From assembly GCA_903857865.1 (NCBI GenBank), contig CAIOGO010000001.1, positions 1 to 19,473 of the forward strand: a stretch of DNA of 19,473 nt, read 5' to 3'. Under the pieces are notes generated by a model that saw only the letters and a program-made list of their open reading frames with translations, had not been told where the DNA came from and searched no databases. The position numbers were made by a program, and so were the translations under genes. The DNA is from an uncultured bacterium (GTDB lineage Bacteria > Bipolaricaulota > Bipolaricaulia > UBA7950 > UBA9294). Below are positions 6,040 through 16,509 of this stretch, one piece after another (the first letter of the stretch is position 1; the number at the start of each line of letters is the position of its first letter).

Positions 6040-8154
6040 CTACGGTGCGAGGAGCGTCTGCAGCTCGAACGTAAGCGTCTGCGCGCCTTCGGCGCCGATG
6101 CGAACGAAGATGGACCCGAGGCGTACGATGACCTTGTCGCCGAGCGCGAGATGCGGTCCGATCCACGGCACGACGTCCACGAGTTCGAAGTACGCGGCGC
6201 TGTACGCAGCGATGTCGATCGTCGTCTCTCCCGCGTAGAGGCTGTCCGTCCAGACGCCGTCCTTGAGGAAATATGCGCGATCGTCGACGACGCGCACGGC
6301 CTCGCTCGCCCCGGGAGCTGCCGAATCCTCCGCCAGGCTCTTGAGGCTGGACGATGCCTGTACGGCGCTCGCGCCCGACGCGGGGGCAGCGGCGCGGTAG
6401 ACGGCGTCCGCGGCGGCCTCGGGGCTCAGGTCGCCTTCTTCGACGAGAAACGACGTGTACGGCGTGATGATCCCGTACTGGCGGCTCAAGGCGATGACCT
6501 CGTTCACGAGTTCGTCGCTCTCTCCGTACAAGCGAATCCGGTCGAGGGTGTACGCGATCTTCCGCCCGGCCCAGAGTCGTGGCAGGGTGGGCTCGGTCAT
6601 CGACGCGGAGAAGGAGGCGAGCGACACGTAGGACGTGAATCCGAGCGCTGTCTGTCCCGAGACCGTGATCTGGGCGTCACCTAGGCCCTGAGCGCGCCCC
6701 AGGATGAGGAGCTGCGTGCCGCTGAACAGGTCGGGCAGCGCGCGCGGGAAGACGTCGTACGTTGCTACGCCGTCGATGGCGACGGAGACGTCGGACAAGA
6801 CGGGCGAGGCGATCTTGCGGTAGAAGGCGGAAAGCGCGAGGTTGAGATCCTCGCCCGGCGCGACGTAGGTCGTCGTGCCGTGGTTCTCGAGCGCGAGCTG
6901 GTCGAGGAGGACGGTGTTCACGTCGTAGCCGACGCCGAACGCGAACAGGCGGGCGTCCGCCTCGTTCGCGACGAGCGCGTGCGCCGCAATCCGCACCGGG
7001 TCGGTCTCGCCCACCGTCGGTTCGCCATCGGTGAGGAAGACGAGGAAGCGCGGTCGGTCGCCGTCTTCGAACAGGGCGAGCGCCTGCGAGAGGACGAGGT
7101 CGATGTTCGTTCCGCCGGACGCCTTGAGGTCCGAGATCCAGGCCGTCGTCTCGGCGACGGCGAGGGGAGTGACGGGAACGAGCGTCGGGTAGAGGGCCGA
7201 GGTCACATCGCTGAAGGAGAGGACGGCGAACCGGTCGTCGGGATTCAGGTTCTCGACGATGTACTGGAGAGCTGCCTTCGCCTGGTCGATCTTCTCACCG
7301 TTCATGCTGCCCGATCGATCGAGGACGAGAATGAGGTCCTTGGCAATCGTCGAGGTTTCCCCGAGATCGGGCGGCGTGACGACGAGGAGGAAGAACCCGT
7401 CGTCTCCGGGGGCGCGGTAGGAGAGGAGGCTCATTCCCATCGTAGCCGGGCTCACGGCGTAGTAGAGCACGAAGTCCTGCGACGGGCGGATGTCGTGCTC
7501 CTCGTAGGTGACGGTGGCTCTTCTGGTCTCTGACCGGGTGATCTCGAGCTCGTGCGTCGGGGAGTACACGGCGGTAAGGGGCTCGCTTGTCGAGAGGTCC
7601 ACGACGACGCGCACTCGTTCGAGCGGCCGCGCGGAGAACCGTTCGGTATCGAGCGGGTAGCGATAGCGGTACATGCCGTTGTCCGCCGTGAGGAGTTCGC
7701 TGTAGACGATCTCGATGCGGCGTTCGCCGCCGGCGGGAATGGGGAAGATGCGCGCCGCCAGCGTGTCGCGGCCGATGTACTCGAGGAGCGCGGGGTCGAC
7801 GGCTCGGCGCACGTAGTCCTCGTAGATGTCGCGAGCCTCGTCGGCATCGAGCAGGCGTGCCTCGAGAGCCTGACCGTCGACCCACATCGTGAAGCTCGAC
7901 ACCGCGGCGCCCGCGGGAACTGGGAAGAGGTACCTGCCCTCGACGTCATAGGAGTTCGGGTTGCGGAAGACTTGATCGACGCGCGTGGTCACCAGCCCGT
8001 CGTGGGCGGTGACCTCGACGTCGTGATGGACGATGTTGAGCTGCCCACGTGCGGGATCGTCGGGCAGGATGATGCCGTCGCCTACGGCCTGCGCCGAGAA
8101 GAGGGCGACCAGAGCGACCGCGCACCACGCGAGAGACCGAACCCGGCACATCAT
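6040..8154 (-). CDS. Secreted VIT- and VWA-domain protein
   Basis: A 704-residue protein. A signal peptide (WCAVALVALFSAQA) is followed by a VIT (vault/inter-alpha-trypsin) domain at about 38-160, with a beta-rich linker to about 250. A VWA domain at about 272-440 carries a complete MIDAS site: D279-x-S281-x-S283 in DRSGSMNG, T349 in SGGTN and D376 in FLTDGEPT. The remaining 260 residues are mostly beta-rich, with an Ala/Ser-rich patch near 590-620 and no membrane anchor or sorting motif. VIT-VWA proteins bind metal-dependent ligands outside the cytoplasm; the ligand here is unknown. AGGAGG six bases before ATG supports the start. It lies 74 bp downstream of coaX on the same strand and may share a transcript. 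The downstream lipoprotein is a possible partner. Confidence 0.9.
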   Translation of the reverse strand: MMCRVRSLAWCAVALVALFSAQAVGDGIILPDDPARGQLNIVHHDVEVTAHDGLVTTRVDQVFRNPNSYDVEGRYLFPVPAGAAVSSFTMWVDGQALEARLLDADEARDIYEDYVRRAVDPALLEYIGRDTLAARIFPIPAGGERRIEIVYSELLTADNGMYRYRYPLDTERFSARPLERVRVVVDLSTSEPLTAVYSPTHELEITRSETRRATVTYEEHDIRPSQDFVLYYAVSPATMGMSLLSYRAPGDDGFFLLVVTPPDLGETSTIAKDLILVLDRSGSMNGEKIDQAKAALQYIVENLNPDDRFAVLSFSDVTSALYPTLVPVTPLAVAETTAWISDLKASGGTNIDLVLSQALALFEDGDRPRFLVFLTDGEPTVGETDPVRIAAHALVANEADARLFAFGVGYDVNTVLLDQLALENHGTTTYVAPGEDLNLALSAFYRKIASPVLSDVSVAIDGVATYDVFPRALPDLFSGTQLLILGRAQGLGDAQITVSGQTALGFTSYVSLASFSASMTEPTLPRLWAGRKIAYTLDRIRLYGESDELVNEVIALSRQYGIITPYTSFLVEEGDLSPEAAADAVYRAAAPASGASAVQASSSLKSLAEDSAAPGASEAVRVVDDRAYFLKDGVWTDSLYAGETTIDIAAYSAAYFELVDVVPWIGPHLALGDKVIVRLGSIFVRIGAEGAQTLTFELQTLLAP

Positions 8155-8228
8155 GAAGGACCTCCTCTGTTGTCTCAGCGAACGTACACCGAAGCGCGGG
8201 GACGGTTCCCGACGGGCGGCCCCGACGA

Positions 8229-8999
8229 CTAACGCGAGGCGCGTGCTCTCTGCCAGCAGAGCTGGAGGCCCTTCAGGGTGAGATCAGGGTCGTAGAGCTC
8301 GATCGAGTCGATGTGCTGGTAGTAGAGCTCGCCCTTTCCTCCGGTGGCCACGACGCGGAGAGCGGGGCCGACCTCCGCACGGAAGCGGGCGATGAGTCCG
8401 TCGACGAGGTCGAAGAACCCGAGGACGAGTCCGGCGCGCAGATTGCTGGCCGTCGTCCGTCCGATGACGGTGTCCGGGACGTCGAGCGAGACGGCGAAGA
8501 GCTGCGCGGCCCGATCCGTGAGGGCGTCCGCGGCCAGCCGCATTTCCGGAGCGATTGCGCCTCCGAGGAAGACGCCGTCCTTCGAGAGGAGGTCGAACGT
8601 GACGGCCGTGCCGAAGTCGATGACGAGAAGCGGCCCTCCGTACAGAGCATGGCCGGCGACGCAGTTGGCGATTCTGTCCGCGCCGACCGACCACGGTTCG
8701 TCGACGTCCAGTCGAATCGGCGAGGTGCGCGCGTCGACCCACAGGATGTCCGTCTCGAACAGGGGACGCAGTCCGGCGGCGAGGGTGGGATTGAGCGATG
8801 GCACTACGGATGCCGCGGCGATGCCGTCGATGTCGGCCGAGTCGACTCCCGCTTCGGCCAAGACGCTGCGCGCCTCGAAGCGCATCTCGTCCGCCGTGCG
8901 TTGCCGGTGCGTCGTGAACCGCCAGCGTCCGACGATCCGTTCTCCGTCCAACAGGCCGACGACGATGTTCGTGTTCCCGATGTCGTACGCTAGGAGCAC
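8229..8999 (-). CDS. coaX: Type III pantothenate kinase
   Basis: A 256-residue CoaX-type enzyme that phosphorylates pantothenate to 4'-phosphopantothenate in the first committed step of CoA synthesis. Motifs of the ASKHA fold are present: DIGNTN (6-11), GADRIAN (106-112) and DFGTAVTFD (128-136). The glycine motif GGAIAPE (146-152) has Glu where Gly is usual (GGxIxPG), a mild oddity. CoaX enzymes need a monovalent cation and are not inhibited by CoA. Translation starts at a GTG that lies 10 bases inside the end of panC, with GGGGG seven bases upstream; no ATG is better placed. Confidence 0.95.
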   Translation of the reverse strand: MLLAYDIGNTNIVVGLLDGERIVGRWRFTTHRQRTADEMRFEARSVLAEAGVDSADIDGIAAASVVPSLNPTLAAGLRPLFETDILWVDARTSPIRLDVDEPWSVGADRIANCVAGHALYGGPLLVIDFGTAVTFDLLSKDGVFLGGAIAPEMRLAADALTDRAAQLFAVSLDVPDTVIGRTTASNLRAGLVLGFFDLVDGLIARFRAEVGPALRVVATGGKGELYYQHIDSIELYDPDLTLKGLQLCWQRARASR

Positions 9000-9862
9000 G
9001 GTGAACCCCCTGTGAGAAGCGGTTCGCCCGGCGGCAGGACGGCATTGTCGATCAGGCGCGTCCGCCCGATGCGAACCGCGAGCGAGACGAGGGCCTTGCG
9101 GTCGATCATGTGGATCTCGTCGAGCGTTCGCGCATCCGTAATGCTCACGTAGTCGAGCCGGGCCAGCGGCTCCGCTTCGATGGCTTCAACCATCGCCTTC
9201 CGAATCTGCTCCGCGTCGCGCCCTCCATCCTGCCAGAGCCGCTCGGCGAGGTCGAGCGATCGTCTCAGGACGGGCGCTGCCTGTCGTTCATCGGGCGAAA
9301 GGTACGTGTTGCGGCTGCTCATCGCTACGCCGTCCGGCTCGCGCACCGTGTCCGCGACGCGGAGTTCGACCGGGAAGTGAAGGTCGCGAATCATGCGGTC
9401 GATGACCAGAACCTGCTGAGCGTCCTTCTGTCCGAAGTAGGCGCGCTGGGGCTCGACGATGTGGAAGAGCGCCGCGACCACCGTCGCCACGCCCTGGAAG
9501 TGAGTTGGACGCGTGGCCCCTTCGAGGCGGCGAGCCAGGCGGTCCACCATCACCCACGTCTCGTGGTCATTCGCGTACATCTCCTCGGCCTGCGGCGCGA
9601 ATACGAGGTCTACTCCCGCTTCCTCGAGGAGGCGCATGTCCCGCTCGGCATCGCGGGGATAGTTCGTCAGGTCCTCCGTAGGAGCAAACTGGGTTGGGTT
9701 GACGAACAGGCTCACGACCGTGGCTGCGCACTCCTCCTGTGACTGGCGGACGAGCGCGAGGTGTCCCTCGTGGAGGAATCCCATCGTCGGGACGAGACCG
9801 ACAGGCGGGGAAAGCTCGGAGCGCAATCGACGAAGCTCGGACACGTACTGGGTGACGATCAT
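8990..9862 (-). CDS. panC: Pantoate--beta-alanine ligase
   Basis: A 290-residue enzyme that joins pantoate and beta-alanine using ATP to give pantothenate. Nucleotidyl-transfer motifs are intact: PTMGFLHEGH with H31 and H34 (the HIGH-like box), FVNPTQF near 53-59, and the MSSRN box at 181-185. Length and layout are normal for PanC. The ATG at 9862 overlaps the panB stop by four bases (ATGA), so translation is probably coupled, and the 3' end overlaps coaX by 10 bases. A longer upstream frame to 10864 lies over panB and is discarded. Confidence 0.96.
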   Translation of the reverse strand: MIVTQYVSELRRLRSELSPPVGLVPTMGFLHEGHLALVRQSQEECAATVVSLFVNPTQFAPTEDLTNYPRDAERDMRLLEEAGVDLVFAPQAEEMYANDHETWVMVDRLARRLEGATRPTHFQGVATVVAALFHIVEPQRAYFGQKDAQQVLVIDRMIRDLHFPVELRVADTVREPDGVAMSSRNTYLSPDERQAAPVLRRSLDLAERLWQDGGRDAEQIRKAMVEAIEAEPLARLDYVSITDARTLDEIHMIDRKALVSLAVRIGRTRLIDNAVLPPGEPLLTGGSPCS

Positions 9863-10707
9863 CGCGTAGGAGACAACTCCTTTCGCAGCTGGACGAGGAC
9901 GTCGTCCGGAACGGAGAAGCTTTCCTTCGCCGTCGGGAAGCTCCGCGCGGCAACGTCCTCCTGGAAACTGCGGAACGCGGCGGCCGCTTCGTGAGCGAGC
10001 TGCGCGTACGGCCGTGTGTGCTTCGGCGTGAAGTCGGGCAGCCAGCCGAGGATGTCGCTCGAGACCTGGATCTCTGCGTCGCAGAACGGGCCGGCACCGA
10101 TGCCGATCGTGGGGATCGAGAGGCGCTCCGCGATCAGGCGCGCGACCTCCGCGGGGATGCACTCGAGCACGACCGCGAACGCCCCCGCGCTCTCGACCGC
10201 GTGCGCATCGTCGACGAGGCGGCGGGCCGCGTCGAGGGTCTTCCCCTGCACCTTGAACCCGCCGAGTTGGTGCACCGACTGCGGCGTGAGCCCGATGTGG
10301 CCCAGAACCGGAATGCCGACCGCGACCAGCCGCTCGATGGTCTCGCCCATGACTCGCCCCCCCTCGAGCTTGACCGCTTGGGCGCCGCCCTCCTGGATGC
10401 AGCGGCCGGCGTTTTCCAGAGCCTGGTCCATCGAACGGTGGTAGGTCATGAATGGCATGTCGGCCACGATGAGGGCGCGGCGGCTGCCGCGGACGACGGC
10501 GCGCGTGTGGTACAGGATGTCGGCGAGGGTGACCGGGATGGTGTTCTCGTACCCGAGGACGACCATTCCCAGGCTGTCGCCGACGAGGAGGAGAGGGACG
10601 CCGACTTCGTCGAGGATGCGGGCGGTCACGGCATCGTACGCGGTGAGGGCGGCGAAGCGCTTGCCCTCCGTCTTCATCTTCCGGATGTCGGACGTTGTCA
10701 CGCGCAT
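9859..10707 (-). CDS. panB: 3-methyl-2-oxobutanoate hydroxymethyltransferase
   Basis: A 282-residue TIM-barrel enzyme that adds a one-carbon unit from methylene-tetrahydrofolate to alpha-ketoisovalerate, making ketopantoate. Metal and catalytic residues are visible: D44 in VGDSLGM, D83 in VADMPFMTY, E115 in VKLEGG and E182 in LECIPAEVA; the family GIGAGPFCDAEI segment follows. The start at 10707 has AAGGAGG six bases upstream. It overlaps the preceding PanG-like gene by 10 bases and panC by four, so the genes should be made in a fixed ratio. Confidence 0.96.
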   Translation of the reverse strand: MRVTTSDIRKMKTEGKRFAALTAYDAVTARILDEVGVPLLLVGDSLGMVVLGYENTIPVTLADILYHTRAVVRGSRRALIVADMPFMTYHRSMDQALENAGRCIQEGGAQAVKLEGGRVMGETIERLVAVGIPVLGHIGLTPQSVHQLGGFKVQGKTLDAARRLVDDAHAVESAGAFAVVLECIPAEVARLIAERLSIPTIGIGAGPFCDAEIQVSSDILGWLPDFTPKHTRPYAQLAHEAAAAFRSFQEDVAARSFPTAKESFSVPDDVLVQLRKELSPTR

Positions 10708-11615
10708 CCCGCGCCTCCTTCGCTCTCGCCAGAGAGCGCGTCCGGGCTGCCGAGCGCCTCTTCCAAACGGCGCGCCTGCTCGGAACCGATCGTGCCTTTG
10801 GCCAAAGCCACCGAAACGGCCCGGAGACCGAGTTCCTTGTACACCGGCATGACGTGGGGCGCAAGCGCTCGGAGCGCCGCGAGATGGCGTTCGACGGTCC
10901 CCGCGTCGCCGCGGGCGATGGGGCCCGTCAGTGCCGCCGGAATGCCGAGAGCATCAATATTCTCGATCGTGCCGCGCACGAGGGGAAGGAGGGCGCGAAG
11001 GCCGTCCTCGGGCGTTGCCCCCCACTCCGTCCAGAGGCTGGCGGCGAGATCAAGTAACGCCACGAGGTAGTTCGACGCGAGGACCGCGCTCACGTGGTAG
11101 AGCGTCGGGTCGGCGCCGAGGACGAACGGCCGGCCGCCGACGGCGGACGCCATCTCCTCGAGGAGGGCTCGCAGCCGCTCGCTCGATGCTTCGACTCGGA
11201 AGCAGCTGCCGCGCATCAGCCGTCCTGCCTGGTCCGGGTTGGCAAACGACTGAAGTGGATGCAAGACGCCGACCTCGGCACCGCCGTCTGACGCGGCGCG
11301 CAGAAGGTCAAGCGACGCCGCGCCGTTGCAGTGCACGGCCGCGCAACCAGGGCGCCATCGTACGGAGGCCGCGACGTGCGCCACCGCGTCGTCCGACACG
11401 GCCAGAACGACGATGTCGGCGGCGTCGACGACGTCTTGGCGTGATGGCGCCAGGATCGCTCCTGGCAGCCCGGCGACCAGAGCCTGAGCGCGACGGCGAT
11501 TGCGGCCGTGGACCGCGGCGATGGGGTAACCGGCGTCGGTCAACCCGCGGGCGAGGGCGGTCGCGACGACACCCGTTCCGATGAAGCCAAGCCGCGGCCG
11601 ACCCGATCGGTCCAT
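10698..11615 (-). CDS. DUF2520 Rossmann-fold protein, PanG-like ketopantoate reductase candidate
   Basis: A 305-residue protein. An N-terminal NAD(P)-binding Rossmann domain (GFIGTGVVATALARGL, 10-25) is followed by HPLQSF (119-124). A helical C-terminal domain carries GPIARGD (231-237), the hallmark of DUF2520. In several bacteria lacking PanE, DUF2520-type proteins (PanG of Francisella, as I recall) reduce ketopantoate to pantoate. Its position inside a coaBC-panB-panC-coaX operon, with no panE in the window, supports that role. The start has AGGAG four bases upstream, seven bases after the coaBC stop. Fold and family are seen; the reaction is inferred from context and recall. Confidence 0.85.
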   Translation of the reverse strand: MDRSGRPRLGFIGTGVVATALARGLTDAGYPIAAVHGRNRRRAQALVAGLPGAILAPSRQDVVDAADIVVLAVSDDAVAHVAASVRWRPGCAAVHCNGAASLDLLRAASDGGAEVGVLHPLQSFANPDQAGRLMRGSCFRVEASSERLRALLEEMASAVGGRPFVLGADPTLYHVSAVLASNYLVALLDLAASLWTEWGATPEDGLRALLPLVRGTIENIDALGIPAALTGPIARGDAGTVERHLAALRALAPHVMPVYKELGLRAVSVALAKGTIGSEQARRLEEALGSPDALSGESEGGAGCA

Positions 11616-11622
11616 GACTCTC

Positions 11623-12813
11623 CTAGGCGTTTTCGAGCAGTGCGACGACGCGGTCGAGGATGAGGTCGGCGAGCGCCCGCTTCGGCATGCGGGGAGTCGG
11701 CGTCGTGTCCGTACGGCTCACGAGGACGGCCTCGTTCATGTCCGAGCCGAAGGGAGAATTCCTTGCTCCGACATCGTTGGCGACGACGAGGTCGAGGTTC
11801 TTCCTTGCGAGCTTGTCGCGCGCGTTGGCAATCAGGTTCTCCGTTTCCGCCGCGAAGCCGACCTTGACTTTGACGGGAACGTCGCGCACGGCCTGCAGGA
11901 TGTCCGGCGTGCGCCGAAGATCGATGCGGAGCGGTGCGTTCCCCTTCTTCGCTTTCGTCGACAGTGCCTCGGCCGGCGCGAAGTCGGCCACGGCCGCAGC
12001 CATGATGAGGACGTCGCTTCCAGGAAGAGCCTGCTCGACGGCGGCGAGCATCTCGTCGGCCGTCGTCACGTCGACCACGTGCACGCCGGCCGGGCGATGA
12101 ATCGTCGCCGGCGCTGAGATGAGCGTGACGCACGCGCCTCGGTCGCGGGCCGCAGCGGCGACCGCATACCCCATCTTCCCTGACGAGCGATTGCCGAGGA
12201 ATCGGACCGGGTCGATGGCCTCGCGTGTGCCGCCGGCCGTCACGACGACGCGCCGACCCGCAAGGCTTCCGTGGCGACCGAGCAGCGCGCCGATCTCGTC
12301 GAGGATGTCGTCGACCGGCGCCATGCGCCCGGCGCCGTGGCCGCCGGACGCGAGGCGACCGACGGCGGGACCCGCGAACGCGACGCCGCGTTCGCGCAAC
12401 GTTTCGACGTTGGCAAGCGTTGCGGGATTCTCCCACATCGCGGTGTGCATCGCCGGTGCGATGAGGATCGGGGCGCGAGTGGCTAGTGCAGTACAGGTGA
12501 GGAGGTCGTCGGCGATTCCGTGCGCCAGTTTGGCGATGACGTTCGCGGTGGCCGGCGCGATCACGAGGGTGTCGGCGATCTCGGCCAGTGAGACGTGCTC
12601 GATCGAGAATGGACTGGAAAGGTCGAACATCTCGATGGCCACCGGTTGCCCGGTGAGGGCGCGAAATGTGGCCGGAGTGACGAGTTTCGAGGCGCTCTCG
12701 GTCATCACCGTGTGCACGGAGACGCCGGCCTGCGTGAGGCGGCTGGCGAGATCGGCCGCCTTGTAGGCGGCGATCGAGCCCGTGACACCAAGGACAACGT
12801 TTCGTTGCGACAT
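11623..12813 (-). CDS. coaBC: Bifunctional phosphopantothenoylcysteine decarboxylase/synthetase
   Basis: A 396-residue two-domain enzyme. The flavin-dependent CoaC half (about 1-180) has GVTGSIAAYKAADL, the catalytic histidine H73 in IEHVSLAE, the PATANVIAKL loop (87-96) and GAGRM. The CoaB half (from about 185) has VTAGGTREAIDPVRFLGNRSSGKMG and the lysine-rich KAKKGNAPL segment with TPDIL. It converts 4'-phosphopantothenate plus cysteine to 4'-phosphopantetheine. In the lid motif near 152-163 (GRLASGGHGAGRM) position 156 is Ser where E. coli Dfp has the active-site Cys158; some lineages vary here. The start has GGGGAG five bases upstream. First gene of the CoA operon, just after the hairpin. 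Confidence 0.95.
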   Translation of the reverse strand: MSQRNVVLGVTGSIAAYKAADLASRLTQAGVSVHTVMTESASKLVTPATFRALTGQPVAIEMFDLSSPFSIEHVSLAEIADTLVIAPATANVIAKLAHGIADDLLTCTALATRAPILIAPAMHTAMWENPATLANVETLRERGVAFAGPAVGRLASGGHGAGRMAPVDDILDEIGALLGRHGSLAGRRVVVTAGGTREAIDPVRFLGNRSSGKMGYAVAAAARDRGACVTLISAPATIHRPAGVHVVDVTTADEMLAAVEQALPGSDVLIMAAAVADFAPAEALSTKAKKGNAPLRIDLRRTPDILQAVRDVPVKVKVGFAAETENLIANARDKLARKNLDLVVANDVGARNSPFGSDMNEAVLVSRTDTTPTPRMPKRALADLILDRVVALLENA

Positions 12814-12868
12814 AGTCTCTCCCCAGAACGCCAATGGATTGTAGCTTGGCTCTTCTCGAGCGTACAAG

Positions 12869-12899
12869 ACGCGGGCCCCGTCGACCGGGGCCCGCGTCC
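12869..12899 (-). terminator. Strong GC hairpin between ppdK and coaBC
   Basis: A perfect 13-bp stem, GACGCGGGCCCCG (12869-12881) paired with CGGGGCCCGCGTC (12887-12899), with a 5-nt loop. It lies 18 bp after the ppdK stop on the minus strand. Only TTGT follows the stem, so it is not a textbook intrinsic terminator. It could stop transcription with a factor, stabilise the ppdK 3' end, or pause reading into coaBC. Confidence 0.65.
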
Positions 12900-12917
12900 A
12901 TCGAGAACGGATGTGGA

Positions 12918-15569
<2,652 letters not shown>

Positions 15570-15603
15570 CCCTACGTGCACCTCCATGCTTGGCGAGCCT
15601 CGA

Positions 15604-16509
15604 TCAGGGGAACATCGCATCCACGAATTCGCTCGCCGAGAACGCATGCAGATCGTCTGCGGTTTCTCCGACGCCGACGAACAAGATGGGTAGCTTGAGT
15701 GTCTCGCGGATCGCGAGGACGACGCCGCCCTTTGCCGTCGAGTCGAGCTTCGTCAGAATGAGCCCGGTGAGCCCGATGGCGTCGTGAAACCGCTCTGCCT
15801 GCGCAATGCCATTCTGCCCGGTGGTTGCGTCGATCACAAGGAGTCGCTCGTCCGGTTCGCGTCCGAGCTTCTTCGCCACCGTGCGCTCGATTTTCTTCAG
15901 CTCCTCCATCAGGTTGTGTTTCGTGTGCAGCCGGCCGGCCGTGTCGACGAACAGGACGCCGCCGGTGCGCGCCGCGTGGTCAAGGGCGTCGAAGACGACG
16001 GCTGCCGGATCGGCGCCAGGTTGCTGGCGCACGAGGTCCGCCCCGATGCGATCGGCCCAGACGGCCAGCTGTTCGACGGCGGCCGCGCGGAACGTATCCG
16101 CGGCGGCGAACGTGATCGGCAGGCGGGGGTTCTCCTCGCGGAGGTGGGCGGCGACCTTGGCGATCGTCGTCGTCTTGCCGGCGCCGTTCACCCCGGCGAC
16201 GAGGATGACCGTCGGCGACCCGTCGGTTCGCAGGGCGAGGGCGCGCTCGCTGCCCGCGAATCGGACGAGCAGGATTTGGCGCAACGCCGCGAGGGCGTCC
16301 GTCTTCTCCCGTCGACACGTCTCCGCAAGCTCGGCCACGAGATCCGCCGCGAGCCGCCCGCCGACGTCGCCGGCAATGAGCAACTCCTCGAGCTCCTCGA
16401 TCTGGGCCGCGTCGAGACTTGACCGCCCGAGGAGGACGCTCGACACCGATTCGCTCAGCGAGGCGCGCGTCCGCTTCAACCCGGATTTTAGGCGATCGAA
16501 CCAGGCCAT
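15604..16509 (-). CDS. ftsY: Signal recognition particle receptor FtsY
   Basis: A 301-residue FtsY consisting of the NG domain only, without the long acidic A domain seen in E. coli. The N domain is helical; the G domain shows [10 protein letters not shown] (106-115), [21 protein letters not shown] (189-197), ATTGQN and [10 protein letters not shown]. It docks SRP-ribosome complexes at the inner membrane for insertion of membrane and secreted proteins. The ATG at 16509 has GAGGAG five bases upstream and shares one base with the argS stop (TGATG), so the two are translated together. An ATG-preceding GTG at 16512 is possible but less well spaced. Confidence 0.96.
   Translation of the reverse strand: MAWFDRLKSGLKRTRASLSESVSSVLLGRSSLDAAQIEELEELLIAGDVGGRLAADLVAELAETCRREKTDALAALRQILLVRFAGSERALALRTDGSPTVILVAGVNGAGKTTTIAKVAAHLREENPRLPITFAAADTFRAAAVEQLAVWADRIGADLVRQQPGADPAAVVFDALDHAARTGGVLFVDTAGRLHTKHNLMEELKKIERTVAKKLGREPDERLLVIDATTGQNGIAQAERFHDAIGLTGLILTKLDSTAKGGVVLAIRETLKLPILFVGVGETADDLHAFSASEFVDAMFP

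Noticed and set aside
4523-6166. Long arginine-rich open frame (547 codons) on the minus strand
   Set aside because: It is a shadow of the lipoprotein and Cys-rich genes in another frame, with no family motif and no ribosome site.
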